A stretch of DNA of 64,000 bases from GCA-2770975 sp050248915 (GTDB lineage Bacteria > Cyanobacteriota > Sericytochromatia > UBA7694): contig JBFWRL010000001.1 in assembly GCA_050248915.1 (NCBI GenBank), forward strand, positions 68,463 through 132,462, written 5' to 3'. The position numbers were made by a program, and so were the translations under genes. The notes below the pieces were generated by a model. That model did no database searches and was not told the origin of the DNA. It worked only from the letters and a program-made list of their open reading frames with translations. How positions within the stretch are numbered: position 1 is the stretch's first letter; the number at the start of each line of letters is the position of its first letter. Of this stretch, positions 15,471-24,569 are shown piece by piece.

Positions 15471-16439
15471 ATGTTACCGGATTTTCTCAAAGATTTTCTC
15501 CTGCTCGAAGCCCAAAAGCAGCCCCTTAAACATCTCAAACCAGCCCACGAACAACTCAGTTTGAATTACCGCGACCAGAGTGGCCAAAGTGGCGTGCGCC
15601 TGAATACCCAGGCCGATCGGCAGGTCTACCGGCTCAGCCGCTTGCCCGCGATTTATGCGGTGATCGAAGCCCTGGCCAAAGAACTTCAGGCCCAATTGCC
15701 AGATTTTGCCCCCACTTCGCTGCTGGATTTGGGTGCCGGCCCGGGCACGGTCAGCTTGGCCCTGGCCCAGCATTTTGCCAGCCTGGAGCAGATCTTTCTC
15801 TGTGAGCGCGACCGCGAACAGGTGCGCTGGGGGCAACAGCTCTTTGGAGCTTCTGGCAACCCGTTGTTAGAGGCTGCCCGCTGGGACATCGCCGATCTGC
15901 TCTCCTTGCAAAGATGGCCCCAGGCCGATCTACACTGCCTGTCTTATGTGCTCAACGAATTGGACCCCAGCTCGCAAACCCAGCTCTTGGGCAAAATGTA
16001 TCAGCAGCCCTTTCAGGTGTTGCTCTTGGTCGAACCTGGCACCCCGTTGGGATACAAACATATCCTGGCAGCGCGCAAATTGGCGCTCGAAAGCGGATTG
16101 CAGCTGCTTGGCCCCTGCCCCCATGCCCAGGCTTGCCCTTTGCAAGCCGGTGATTGGTGCCACTTTGGCACACGGGTGGCCCGCACACAGGTTCAGCGCT
16201 ATCTCAAAGACGGCTTTGAATCTTACGAAGATGAAAAATTTGCCTGGCTGGCTGTCAGCAAAACGCCACTGCTGCAATCACCCGCCGCACGGGTCTTGCG
16301 CCGCCCTGTTTATCGCAAAGGGGTGGTCGATCTCACGCTCTGCCAAAGCGATGGCAGCTGGAAAACCAGTTCCATCGCCCGCAGCCACGCCCTTTACAAA
16401 AAAGCCCGCAAAGTGGACTGGGGCGGAAGTTTAAGTTAA
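15471..16439 (+). CDS. Rsm22-family SAM-dependent methyltransferase
   Basis: The 322-residue protein has the SAM-binding motif LLDLGAGPGTVSLALAQ near residue 84, LSYVLNELD near 158 and LVEPGTPLGYKHILAARKLA near 187. Then comes the Cys cluster CPHAQACPL followed by DWCHF, the order used by Rsm22/METTL17 proteins, which bind an Fe-S cluster and act on the small ribosomal subunit. A ribosome-assembly role is inferred from the family. The 3' end overlaps the convergent DUF192 gene by 9 bp. Confidence 0.88.
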   Translation: MLPDFLKDFLLLEAQKQPLKHLKPAHEQLSLNYRDQSGQSGVRLNTQADRQVYRLSRLPAIYAVIEALAKELQAQLPDFAPTSLLDLGAGPGTVSLALAQHFASLEQIFLCERDREQVRWGQQLFGASGNPLLEAARWDIADLLSLQRWPQADLHCLSYVLNELDPSSQTQLLGKMYQQPFQVLLLVEPGTPLGYKHILAARKLALESGLQLLGPCPHAQACPLQAGDWCHFGTRVARTQVQRYLKDGFESYEDEKFAWLAVSKTPLLQSPAARVLRRPVYRKGVVDLTLCQSDGSWKTSSIARSHALYKKARKVDWGGSLS

Positions 16440-16844
16440 ACGAAAACCGATCTGCCGGGGAGGGTGAATCCAACGGTGTAGTTCGGGAATCTGGACCTCG
16501 ACCCCCGCCTGCAGCTCGTGCCGGGCAAACCAACCCCAGGCCACTTCCAAAAAAGCCCTCACAGGCTGGGCCGGAATCAGCAGCGGATCGCCTGGGGAGA
16601 GATCGTGAAGCGAGAGCAAATGCCCAGAGGGGGAGATAAAACCCACACTGATCGCCATATCCATCTCAGCCATGCCCACCCCTGCATACTCAGGGGGATC
16701 AAACACAAAGAGCAGGCCTTGGGTGTCTGTCAAAGGCGCGTGGCCAGAAAGGCCCCGCCGTTTGTCTTCCAGCAGCCAAGCCACGTCAACGACGAGGGCC
16801 TGGGTGCCGATCAACATCTCGGTCTGTTCGCGTTCGCGCCCCAA
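16431..16844 (-). CDS. DUF192-family protein
   Basis: The 137-residue protein has the DUF192 order: VDVAWLLEDKRRGLSGHAPL, GLLFVFDPPEYAGVGMAEMD, VGFISPSGHLLSLHDLSPGD and VRAFLEVAWGWFARHELQAG. The usual WM(K/R)NT element after the FVF segment is altered to AEMDMA, so the ligand site may differ. There is no signal peptide, unlike many members. The start is TTG 16844 or ATG 16817. It lies 2 bp downstream of the small membrane gene at 16847-17035 and is probably co-transcribed. The biochemical role of this family is not established. Confidence 0.8.
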   Translation of the reverse strand: MGREREQTEMLIGTQALVVDVAWLLEDKRRGLSGHAPLTDTQGLLFVFDPPEYAGVGMAEMDMAISVGFISPSGHLLSLHDLSPGDPLLIPAQPVRAFLEVAWGWFARHELQAGVEVQIPELHRWIHPPRQIGFRLT

Positions 16845-16846
16845 AG

Positions 16847-17035
16847 TCAGTCTTTCACGGCCAATTTTAAAGCCAAAGGCACAATCACCAAATTGAGCGA
16901 CAACATGCCGCAGACCATCAGACGCAGATTGTCGGCCATATCTGGCACCAAGACCTTAAAATAAAACAGGCCAATAATAAGCAGGTCGAGGACCGTATTA
17001 AAAATCACGATTTGCATGTATTTGGCCTGGTTCAT
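16847..17035 (-). CDS. Small two-helix membrane protein
   Basis: The 62-residue protein is almost entirely two hydrophobic helices, IVIFNTVLDLLIIGLFYF and MVCGMLSLNLVIVPLALK. It sits 23 bp after the phosphodiester glycosidase gene and 2 bp before the DUF192 gene, all on the minus strand. Function unknown. Confidence 0.65.
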   Translation of the reverse strand: MNQAKYMQIVIFNTVLDLLIIGLFYFKVLVPDMADNLRLMVCGMLSLNLVIVPLALKLAVKD

Positions 17036-17058
17036 AAGCGGCTCCTTAAAGATATAAT

Positions 17059-18888
17059 TTAGCGTTTGACCAGCACCAGCGAACTGGCCACAGGTCTTTC
17101 TCGGCCATCGGAAGGCCGATTGACCAATTGATTGCGAATCACCATAGCACTGGAACCACCGCCATCAAAATTGAGGGCTTCTACGGCCCCTTTTTCTTTA
17201 AGCAGGCCCGCCAATTCCCAGAGAGTCAGGCCCTTGCTCTGGCTCTGGCGGCCATCGACCACCAGCAGAATGATCTCCCCATTGCGTCCCAAGCCCAAAG
17301 CGGTGCGGGGGGCACGGCCTTTGGCGATATCTGCCTGAAAGCGCTCCTGCTCTGAGGTCACATGTAATTGGCCGTTTTTGATCAGGCGGGGGCCGCCCCC
17401 AACCATGTGTAAAATCTGTTCCCATTGCCCCAAAACCTGTGAATAGACCAAGGCCCGCATGCCAACATAGGCATTGGCTTTGAGCCAGCGTGCACCCTGG
17501 CCGTGGGCCGAGATCACATAGCCATCTTCGGGAATCGCCAAATTGGCAGGGGCCATTGCTTGGACCGTGCCATCAGAGAGAATCTGAAGTTCGAGCGCAT
17601 CTTCGCTGGGGGCTGTGCCGGTCTTTGCACCATAGCGGGGGGTGTACAAGACCATTTGCTGGTTCTGACGGGGCAGATTGACGGCATTAAAGCGCATACG
17701 TTGGCGATTTTGCAGGGGAAATTCGACCGCCAGGCTGTGCTCGGTTTGGTCGATAAACCATTTGCCTGATTGGGTGAGCCCCAAAAGCGTACGCCCGTAA
17801 ATGGGAGAAGAGATAAACTCGCCTTCTTTGATCAAAATACCCAGTGGTACCCCGGCCTGATTAAAATAGCCGGCATTGATCGCCGCCAAAGCATTGCTGC
17901 GGCGCGCCATGGCACTGACGGGTTCTTTGACAAAACCCTTGCCAAAGCCTGTACCTTGGCCCGCTAACTCAGGCACCAATTTCAGGCCCGAACCCGGTTG
18001 AATCTCGAGGCTGTAATGGGTCACGGGGCCAAAGCCCAAGCCCTGGTAAGTGCGGGTGTATTTGACGCCAGGGGCCACCTGCACACTTTTTTCCTCTTGA
18101 AAGACCTTGACCAAATCGACCATCAGGCGGTCGGGTTTGTCGAGCCAGAAGAGGCGGTGGGGTGAAGGATAATTTTTAAAAATCTGCAAACGCACAATGC
18201 CCCGGCCCATTTGTTGGATTTTGAGCCCTTTAAACAGCACATCGCTGCTCTCAGGCGTAAATTGTTCGGGCTCAGGCACCTCAGCCCCATAAAAATCCAG
18301 GGTAAGGCTCTGTTCACTCTCTTGTAATTGGTAGACAGGGGGCTGTTGAAATTCAATCACCAGGCGGGTATACACATCTGAGGGCAAGAGATTCACGGCG
18401 CGAAAGGTGTTTAAGTCTTTGCTGATATGGATTTCGTTATTGGCTTTGTTGTAGCTAAAGCCGATGCCGAGATTGGCCAAAAGCGAACGCGGCACAAACA
18501 GGGTGTCTTGCTGCCAAATGGGCGCGTGGGAGATCATCATGCCCTGCTGGTTCCAGGTCACTTGGCGGGAGCCCTCTTTGACCAAATAAAAAACCCCAGG
18601 GCGCATCAAACGGGCACTGTGGTGGGCCGGGTCGAGTTCGACCCGCAAACCGAGATGCTCCAATAATTTGACCGGCAAATAGAGCATGGTCGCACTCGTA
18701 AACGGGGACTGCAATTGGGTGATAGGCTTGTCGTTGAGGTAAATCACGGTGCTGCTGTTCTGGGCCAAGCGCAGCGGCTGAGCTGCGGCCGGCAATGGAG
18801 CAGGAGTTGCTCCACTCAAAGGCTGAAAACCCAGTCCCAGCACCAGGCTCAATGCGAAAGCCAACAACCATCCCCTTAGCATAGACAC
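17059..18888 (-). CDS. Exported phosphodiester glycosidase (NAGPA domain) with AMIN-like and copper-amine-oxidase-N-like domains
   Basis: The 609-residue protein starts at GTG 18888 or ATG 18882 and has a signal peptide. Residues 45-155 resemble the copper amine oxidase N-terminal/stalk domain (VIYLNDKPITQLQSPF, TLFVPRSLLANLGI). Residues 165-270 resemble an AMIN domain (LLPSDVYTRLVIEFQQ). The rest is a NAGPA (phosphodiester glycosidase) domain with AAINAGYFNQAGVPLGILI, GRAPRTALGLGRNGEIILLV and the signature ALNFDGGGSSAM near residue 574. The stalk-like domains suggest binding at the cell wall, where the enzyme would remove a phosphodiester-linked sugar. It starts directly after the GT4 gene stop, so translation is coupled. 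Confidence 0.88.
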   Translation of the reverse strand: MSMLRGWLLAFALSLVLGLGFQPLSGATPAPLPAAAQPLRLAQNSSTVIYLNDKPITQLQSPFTSATMLYLPVKLLEHLGLRVELDPAHHSARLMRPGVFYLVKEGSRQVTWNQQGMMISHAPIWQQDTLFVPRSLLANLGIGFSYNKANNEIHISKDLNTFRAVNLLPSDVYTRLVIEFQQPPVYQLQESEQSLTLDFYGAEVPEPEQFTPESSDVLFKGLKIQQMGRGIVRLQIFKNYPSPHRLFWLDKPDRLMVDLVKVFQEEKSVQVAPGVKYTRTYQGLGFGPVTHYSLEIQPGSGLKLVPELAGQGTGFGKGFVKEPVSAMARRSNALAAINAGYFNQAGVPLGILIKEGEFISSPIYGRTLLGLTQSGKWFIDQTEHSLAVEFPLQNRQRMRFNAVNLPRQNQQMVLYTPRYGAKTGTAPSEDALELQILSDGTVQAMAPANLAIPEDGYVISAHGQGARWLKANAYVGMRALVYSQVLGQWEQILHMVGGGPRLIKNGQLHVTSEQERFQADIAKGRAPRTALGLGRNGEIILLVVDGRQSQSKGLTLWELAGLLKEKGAVEALNFDGGGSSAMVIRNQLVNRPSDGRERPVASSLVLVKR

Positions 18889-20055
18889 CTATCCAGCCAT
18901 CAAGAGCGGCGAGCCATTGACGGGGCGGGGGCTGCTCAAAACCGAATCATAAACAGCCTCAACCGCGGCCAAATTGGTTTCGAGCCGGTAGCGCTCGACC
19001 ACCCGCTCGCGGGCCTTTAATTTGAGGTTGGCGACAAAATCCGGGTGTTGGTGCAACAATTGCAGAGCAAAGCTCAACTCGGATTTGACTTTGCCGGGGT
19101 TGATAATCACCCCTGCGCCCTGGTCCAAAACTTCGCCATCGGAGCCCACGTCGGTGGCCACGGTGGCCAAACCACAGGCCATAGCTTCGAGCAGGGCAAT
19201 TGAGAGCCCTTCGACCTGGGAGGGCAGAATAAAGATATCGCTGCCGCGCAGCACATCCAAGCGATCGGCTTCGCCCAAGAAGCCTGTCCAGACCAAATTG
19301 GGCACTTCGCTGTAAAGCGACTGCAAGAGCTGTTTTTGGCTGCCATCGCCGACCATCACCAATTGGGTCTGGGGCAGGGCCAGGCGCATAAAGACCTTGA
19401 GCAATTCATCGAGGCCTTTTTCAGGGGCAATCCGGCCCATATATGTCATGATCAGCTTATCTGGGTAGCGCTGACGAAAGGCCGAGGGCCCCGGAGAGAA
19501 CCGCTCTGTGTCGATTGCATTGGGCACAATCGCGATCCGCTCTTCGCTCACCCCCACGCGCATCAGCAATTGTTTTTGCAAATTCGAGAAGATGATCACG
19601 CGGTCGGAATCGGCCATTTGCTGAGCATAGAGCTGATAGGTCAGATAACTGGTGCCGCTGAAAAAGCTCGGGCGGCGGTCAAAGGCATTGTGAAAGGTCG
19701 AAACCAGGGGAATGCCCAATTTGTGGCAAATCTCGGGCAGGTTAAAGTCCATGGCTGAAATGGGCAAAGAGGCATGGACCACATCGGGTTGCCAGTCCTG
19801 CAGGGCCTGGGTCAAAATCTTGGCCGAGGTCGGGCTGGGAATGGTATACATCTGAGACTTGTAGAGATAGGGGATTTTGACCTCGTGGCTCTCTTCCATC
19901 GGGGTCTCGGGGGCATTTTCAGGATCTTCAAAATGCACAAAGAGCACTTCGTGGCCCCGTTCGGAGAGCCCACGCACAAGTTCTTTGCAATAGGTCACGT
20001 TGCCACAGAAGGGGGACTTTTTGCCAATCCAGGCAATGCGGTAGGTCTTTTTCAT
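18889..20055 (-). CDS. GT4-family glycosyltransferase
   Basis: The 388-residue GT-B protein has a glycine-containing N-terminal loop (IGKKSPFCGNVTYCKELVRG), VVHASLPISAMDF, VPNAIDTERFSPG, MTYMGRIAPEKGLDELLKVF and the donor-site block FILPSQVEGLSIALLEAMAC. These are standard GT4 (RfaB/PimB-type) features. It probably adds a sugar to a lipid or polysaccharide at the cytoplasmic membrane face. The TAG stop touches the GTG start of the phosphodiester glycosidase gene, so the pair likely builds and trims the same envelope glycan. That link is inference. Confidence 0.9.
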   Translation of the reverse strand: MKKTYRIAWIGKKSPFCGNVTYCKELVRGLSERGHEVLFVHFEDPENAPETPMEESHEVKIPYLYKSQMYTIPSPTSAKILTQALQDWQPDVVHASLPISAMDFNLPEICHKLGIPLVSTFHNAFDRRPSFFSGTSYLTYQLYAQQMADSDRVIIFSNLQKQLLMRVGVSEERIAIVPNAIDTERFSPGPSAFRQRYPDKLIMTYMGRIAPEKGLDELLKVFMRLALPQTQLVMVGDGSQKQLLQSLYSEVPNLVWTGFLGEADRLDVLRGSDIFILPSQVEGLSIALLEAMACGLATVATDVGSDGEVLDQGAGVIINPGKVKSELSFALQLLHQHPDFVANLKLKARERVVERYRLETNLAAVEAVYDSVLSSPRPVNGSPLLMAG

Positions 20056-20181
20056 CGTTTTTTTTACACACAGGTGTTTGTTTGATTCTGGTGCTATTTT
20101 AACACGAAGGGGGATGCGGCATATGGGTTGACTCTCACAGCCCCTGTACTGCCCGCAGCAGAGAGAATATTTAAACAGGGC

Positions 20182-20210
20182 TTAACCAATTGGGCCGGGC
20201 AGGTTATAAT
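20182..20210 (+). promoter_or_regulatory. Sigma-70-type promoter for the nucleoside phosphorylase/sirtuin operon
   Basis: TTAACC (20182-20187), a 17-bp spacer and TATAAT (20205-20210) precede the ATG at 20263 by about 50 bases. Confidence 0.6.
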
Positions 20211-20262
20211 GAGAAAATCGAAAAAAACCAAAACAGATTAATTAAAAAGCAATTGGGATTTC

Positions 20263-21102
20263 ATGACCACACAGCCATACCGCCTCGAAGATCTTTTTAC
20301 GCCCGCTGAAACCGCCAAAGACAGCCTCTTCAGCCAAACCTCAATTCGCCCTGAAGTGGCGATTGTGTTGGGCTCCGGCATCCAAATTTTTGAAAACCTG
20401 GAAGACCAGGAAGTGGTGCCTTACGAAAAAATTCAGGGCTTTCCCAAAGCCTCCGTCAAAGGCCACAAAGGGGAGATCACCCTGGGCAAATTTGAGGGCA
20501 AATCGGTGGCCATTTTTCATGGCCGCCTGCATCGCTACGAAGGCCACCCCTGGTCCAACGTGGTATTCCCCACCACCTTGATGCACGCCATGGGTGTCAA
20601 AAACATCATTATGACCAATGCCGCAGGGGGGATTCACCGCTATTACACCCCTGGCGATCTGGTTTTGATTCGCGACCATATCTATTGGCAGCCTGTGACC
20701 CAAGAAGAGCGGGCCTACCTGAGCCTCAAACTCGGCAACGAGCGCATGTACTTTAATTTTGATCCAGCCCTGCTCGAAAAGGCCCGGCTGGCCGCTCACG
20801 ACTCTGACGTGGCCCTGCGCCAAGGTACCTATGTCTGCTTGCTGGGCCCCACTTACGAAACCCACGGCGAATTGCGCCTGTTTAGCCGCATGGGCGGCGA
20901 TATTGTGGGCATGTCGACCATTCCCGAAGCGATCTGGGCCCAGGCCCTGGGACTGGGTGTGGTCTGTTTCTCCTGTGTGACCAACGTGACCTATGATCCC
21001 CTGGCCCTGGCCAATACCTCCCACGAAGAAGTGGTGGAAGTGGCCCAACAGAGTTCGGCCCGCCTCGATCAATTGCTGCAGGCCCTGCTCCGCCGCCTGT
21101 GA
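20263..21102 (+). CDS. punA: Purine nucleoside phosphorylase (trimeric PNP family)
   Basis: The 279-residue enzyme splits purine nucleosides with phosphate into base and (deoxy)ribose-1-phosphate in purine salvage. Motifs: VAIVLGSGI near residue 33, phosphate-site KGHKGE, GRLHRYEG, IIMTNAAGGI, YVCLLGPTYET, VGMSTIPEAI and SCVTN. These are the family signatures of the low-molecular-mass trimeric type. The Glu and Asn that hold purines are present (PTYET, SCVTN). It overlaps the sirtuin gene by 4 bp. Confidence 0.95.
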   Translation: MTTQPYRLEDLFTPAETAKDSLFSQTSIRPEVAIVLGSGIQIFENLEDQEVVPYEKIQGFPKASVKGHKGEITLGKFEGKSVAIFHGRLHRYEGHPWSNVVFPTTLMHAMGVKNIIMTNAAGGIHRYYTPGDLVLIRDHIYWQPVTQEERAYLSLKLGNERMYFNFDPALLEKARLAAHDSDVALRQGTYVCLLGPTYETHGELRLFSRMGGDIVGMSTIPEAIWAQALGLGVVCFSCVTNVTYDPLALANTSHEEVVEVAQQSSARLDQLLQALLRRL

Positions 21103-21881
21103 CGCCGCACCTGAGCTTGGCCGATCTGGCAGATCCCGCTCTACGCGGAGATCTGGCAAAAATGTTAAAACAGGCCAAGTCGGTGCTGGCCATTACCGGT
21201 GCCGGGGTTTCGGCAGAAAGTGGTATTTCGACCTTTCGCGGCGCAGGCGGCTATTGGGAAAAATTCCGAGCCGAAGATCTGGCTTCGCCCAGGGGGTTTG
21301 CCAAAGATCCTGAATTGGTCTGGCGCTGGTACAATGAGCGGCGAAAAACGATTCTCACCAGCCAACCCAACCCCGGCCATTTTGCCCTGGCTGCCTTAGA
21401 AAAAGTGTTTCCTCAATTTTTGCTGGTGACCCAAAACGTGGATGGTTTCCACGGCCAAGCAGGCAGCGAGAAACTGATCGAGATCCACGGCAGCATTTGG
21501 GAATTGCGCTGCACCCGCGAGGGCAAAATCTGGACCGACCGCCAGGTTTTTGAGGATTTGCCTGTCTACTGTGAGTGTGGTGCTTTGGCCCGGCCCAATG
21601 TGCTCTGGTTTGGCGAGAGTTACAACCCCAATTTGTTTCACCAAGCGCAGAAAGCCGCCTCCCAAGCGGATCTCATTCTGGTCGCAGGCACCTCGGGCCA
21701 GGTCTGGATTGTGGCTGGCTTGCTGCAAGCCCAATCCCAACACCGGGGCCAAGGCCAGGCGATTGAGATCAACCTGGAAGCCAGCGATTTAACATCCGAA
21801 GTGGATCTCTTGCTAAAAGGCCCCTCGGGCCAGATTTTGCCCCATATTTTAGAGCTACTAAAAAACGAGAAACAGACCTAA
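21099..21881 (+). CDS. cobB: Sirtuin NAD-dependent protein deacylase (CobB-like)
   Basis: The 260-residue sirtuin starts at a GTG that overlaps the pnp stop. It has the NAD-binding GAGVSAESGISTFRG, then QNVDGFH and the catalytic-His block IEIHGS. A Tyr and Arg three apart in WRWYNERR match the residues that give E. coli CobB and human SIRT5 activity on acidic acyl-lysines, so desuccinylase or demalonylase activity is plausible. The zinc site is odd: I see one Cys in LRCTREG and then CECG, rather than two clean CxxC pairs. Operon pairing with pnp suggests linked NAD/nucleoside metabolism. Confidence 0.93.
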   Translation: MTPHLSLADLADPALRGDLAKMLKQAKSVLAITGAGVSAESGISTFRGAGGYWEKFRAEDLASPRGFAKDPELVWRWYNERRKTILTSQPNPGHFALAALEKVFPQFLLVTQNVDGFHGQAGSEKLIEIHGSIWELRCTREGKIWTDRQVFEDLPVYCECGALARPNVLWFGESYNPNLFHQAQKAASQADLILVAGTSGQVWIVAGLLQAQSQHRGQGQAIEINLEASDLTSEVDLLLKGPSGQILPHILELLKNEKQT

Positions 21882-22048
21882 TTGGAACAGACCGATTGCT
21901 GGGTTAACTTTGATCACCGAAATGCGTTTAAATAAGCATTAAACTTAAAATAGGCTCAGAAGGCCGCTTAAGATTTGTTAAACTTTGAATAAGATTCGGG
22001 CGCACAGCAAAATCAGGGCTGTCGGCGCCCTCATGTTCTGAAAGGAAA

Positions 22049-23431
22049 GTGGCGGTGGAATCCCTACAGGGACTGACACAATGGATTGCCCACTTCGTGA
22101 CATCACTGCGCTGGCAGGATTTTCTCGACGTGGCTCTGGTCAGTTTTGTCTTTTACAGACTCTTTTCGTTTGTCAAAGAGACCCGCGCCGCCCATTTGAT
22201 CCGCGGCGTGCTGCTGCTGGTGATCATTTATTTTATTGCCAATACCTTCCTCGAATTGCGGATCTTGACCTCGGTGCTGCAAAATGCAGCCACCCTGGTC
22301 ATTGTTGCCATTCCCGTGGTCTTTCAGCCTGAATTGCGCAAAGCCCTCTCAGAACTTGGACGCGGGGTTTCGCTCTTTCCGGGTGAGCGGCTCAAAGGCA
22401 AAGAGCTCTTTGGCGTGACCAATACCCTCGTCAATGCGGTCCAAGAAATGTCGGAAAACCGTACAGGGGCGCTGATCGTGATCGAGCGCCAAATTGGACT
22501 GAGTGAATACTCCTCCGATGGCTACCCTGTTGATGCCCAGGTCTCAAAAGAGCTTCTGCTGACCATTTTTCACGATGGCACCCCCATGCACGATGGGGCC
22601 GTGGTCTTGCGGGGCGATCGGCTTGTGGCCGCAGGGGTGGTCTTGCCGCTGATCGAAACCCTCAAATCCCCAGCGGGGATCTATTGGGGCACCCGCCACC
22701 GAGCGGCCCTGGGCATTACCGATGTCTCAGATGCAGCATGCATCGTGGTCTCGGAAGAGACCGGCAGCATCTCCCTGATCGAAGGGGGCAAAATTCACCG
22801 CAATCTGGGTGAAGAGACCCTCGAACGCAAATTACTCGAAATTTTTCAGATGCAGCAGCCCCAGGAAGAGGGTTCAGGTGGCTTTAATCTCTGGAGTTTT
22901 TTGCCGCTGCGCAAAAGCCCAGCCCCAGTTCAGACCAGCGCGGGCTCCGGCCAATTGGTCGAAATCCGTGTCAATCCCTTTTTGGCTCTGTCGCGCCGCC
23001 TGTCTGACAGCTTTTTATTCAATTTGCGTTTTATTGCGATATTGATCGCAATTATCTGGGGTCTGGCCATTGGTATGGGCACCGATCATAACCCCCCGAC
23101 CCCCACCCTTGATCTCGAAGCCCATACCCGCGAAGTGCTCTTGCCAATTGGCATTCAGGGCAATATTCAAAAATACCAGGTTCAAACCACGCCCCTTCAG
23201 GCCACGGTGGTTTTAACCGGCAAAAATGCCGATCTCAAAAACCTGGCTCCCGAAGCGGTCAAAATTTATGTCGAGGTCAAAGATCCCAGCAAAGCCGAAC
23301 AAATTTTGCCCCTCTCGGTCTTTTTGCCCCCCGATATCCAGTTTAAGGATCTGCGCCCGCGCACAGTCAGCCTCAAACTCACGCCAGCCAAACCCCTTTT
23401 AAGCCCAGCTCCCAAGGCCCAAGGGCGTTAA
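22049..23431 (+). CDS. cdaA: Diadenylate cyclase CdaA fused to a YbbR/CdaR-like domain
   Basis: The start is GTG 22049 with AAAGGA upstream. Residues 20-95 contain three membrane helices; residues about 105-265 are a DisA_N diadenylate cyclase domain with the catalytic HDGAVV near 181 and GTRHRAALGI near 213, plus TGALIVIER. It should make cyclic di-AMP from two ATP. The protein does not stop there: a fourth helix (FIAILIAIIWGLAIGMG, 332-348) is followed by a C-terminal segment (355-455) with the YbbR-like pattern VLLPIGIQGNIQ ... VVLTGKNADLKNL ... VKIYVEVKD. In Firmicutes that domain is a separate regulator, CdaR, encoded next to cdaA. Here catalytic and regulatory parts are one polypeptide. 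holA follows 4 bp later. Confidence 0.92.
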   Translation: MAVESLQGLTQWIAHFVTSLRWQDFLDVALVSFVFYRLFSFVKETRAAHLIRGVLLLVIIYFIANTFLELRILTSVLQNAATLVIVAIPVVFQPELRKALSELGRGVSLFPGERLKGKELFGVTNTLVNAVQEMSENRTGALIVIERQIGLSEYSSDGYPVDAQVSKELLLTIFHDGTPMHDGAVVLRGDRLVAAGVVLPLIETLKSPAGIYWGTRHRAALGITDVSDAACIVVSEETGSISLIEGGKIHRNLGEETLERKLLEIFQMQQPQEEGSGGFNLWSFLPLRKSPAPVQTSAGSGQLVEIRVNPFLALSRRLSDSFLFNLRFIAILIAIIWGLAIGMGTDHNPPTPTLDLEAHTREVLLPIGIQGNIQKYQVQTTPLQATVVLTGKNADLKNLAPEAVKIYVEVKDPSKAEQILPLSVFLPPDIQFKDLRPRTVSLKLTPAKPLLSPAPKAQGR

Positions 23432-23435
23432 ACAG

Positions 23436-24413
23436 ATGTCTTTGGAACGGATTATTTTGCTCACTGGGGAAGACGAATGGCAGCGCAGCAAATATTTAAA
23501 CGATCTGGTCGAGAAACAGCTCGATCCCGAATGGCGGGACTTCAATCTGGAGCGCTTCAATGGCGACGAAACAGAGCCCGCGCGTATTTTGGAGAGCTGG
23601 CTCACCCCCCCATTTTGGGGTGAGTGCCGCCTCCTGCAGATCGATTTTTTGCGCAGCCCCGAGGCCTTAAACACCTTGATGGGTGTGCTGGGCGACTACA
23701 CCGAAAAACACACCCCAGAGAGCCCCAATTTTTTGGTGATGCTCAGCGAAAGTGTCGACAAACGCCGCAAAGAAACCAAAAACCTGATCAAAAAAATCCA
23801 ACACCACGATTTTCAGGCCATCAAAAGCTGGAACATTGAAAAAGAATTACATCCCTGGATCGAAGAAGAGCTGCGCAAAGCGGGCAAACGTATCAGCCGC
23901 CCGGCCTTGCAATACTTGGCCCGCGCCCTGGGCACCGACAAATACGCCCTGCAGCAGAGCATTGAAAAATTGCTGACTTTTTTGGGCCGCGAAACCATGC
24001 TGGAAGAAAGCCATGTGCGGGCCTTGGTAACGCCCACCGAAGCCGATGTGTTTAGTCTGCTGGAGTGCCTGGCCCAACGGCGCGAAGCACAAGCGCTACA
24101 AGACTTGCACCAGCAATTATTGCACGAAAGCCCCGAGGCCATTTTGGCCTCACTGGCAGCCAATTTGCGCAGTTTGTACCGCGCAAAATACCTGCAAACC
24201 CAAAAATGGGGCCAAGAAGAAATCGCCAAAGAGCTGGGCCAACACAGTTTTAGACTCAAAAAAAACCTTGAACTCTGGCAGGCTTATGGCCTCAAAGAGA
24301 TCGACCAGGGACTGCGACGGCTTCTGGATTTACAAACCCGCATGCGCCAGGGTCTGCGACTGGATCCAGCCATGGCCCTCGAACTGTGGCTGCATGAAAT
24401 GATCTCAGCCTAA
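23436..24413 (+). CDS. holA: DNA polymerase III delta subunit
   Basis: The 325-residue protein has the HolA layout: LLTGEDEWQRSKYLNDLVEK at the N-terminus, FLVMLSESVDKRRKETKNLI near residue 90, then WIEEELRKAGKRISRPALQY and LARALGTDKYALQQSIEKLL, and a helical C-terminal collar domain (ILASLAANLRSLYRAKYLQT). Delta opens the beta clamp in the clamp loader. It directly follows cdaA and probably shares its mRNA. Confidence 0.93.
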   Translation: MSLERIILLTGEDEWQRSKYLNDLVEKQLDPEWRDFNLERFNGDETEPARILESWLTPPFWGECRLLQIDFLRSPEALNTLMGVLGDYTEKHTPESPNFLVMLSESVDKRRKETKNLIKKIQHHDFQAIKSWNIEKELHPWIEEELRKAGKRISRPALQYLARALGTDKYALQQSIEKLLTFLGRETMLEESHVRALVTPTEADVFSLLECLAQRREAQALQDLHQQLLHESPEAILASLAANLRSLYRAKYLQTQKWGQEEIAKELGQHSFRLKKNLELWQAYGLKEIDQGLRRLLDLQTRMRQGLRLDPAMALELWLHEMISA

Positions 24414-24523
24414 GCCCCCTCTGAGCAGCGCTTGTGATCGATCCGGCTTAAATTCAGGTGGATCCCTCACAGCTTTGGAGCAAATCTGCGTGATATGCTG
24501 ATCAGCAAAGGGTTAGCCCCTGT

Positions 24524-24552
24524 TTGATCGCCCCTTTAAAAACACGTAATAT
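24524..24552 (+). promoter_or_regulatory. Sigma-70-type promoter
   Basis: TTGATC (24524-24529), a 17-bp spacer and TAATAT (24547-24552) precede the ATG at 24570, giving a leader of only about 10 bases. Confidence 0.5.
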
Positions 24553-24569
24553 TAGCAAGGTTAAGGCTC

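Noticed and set aside
20341..21159. 272-codon open frame on the minus strand
   Set aside because: It is a shadow of the purine nucleoside phosphorylase gene.
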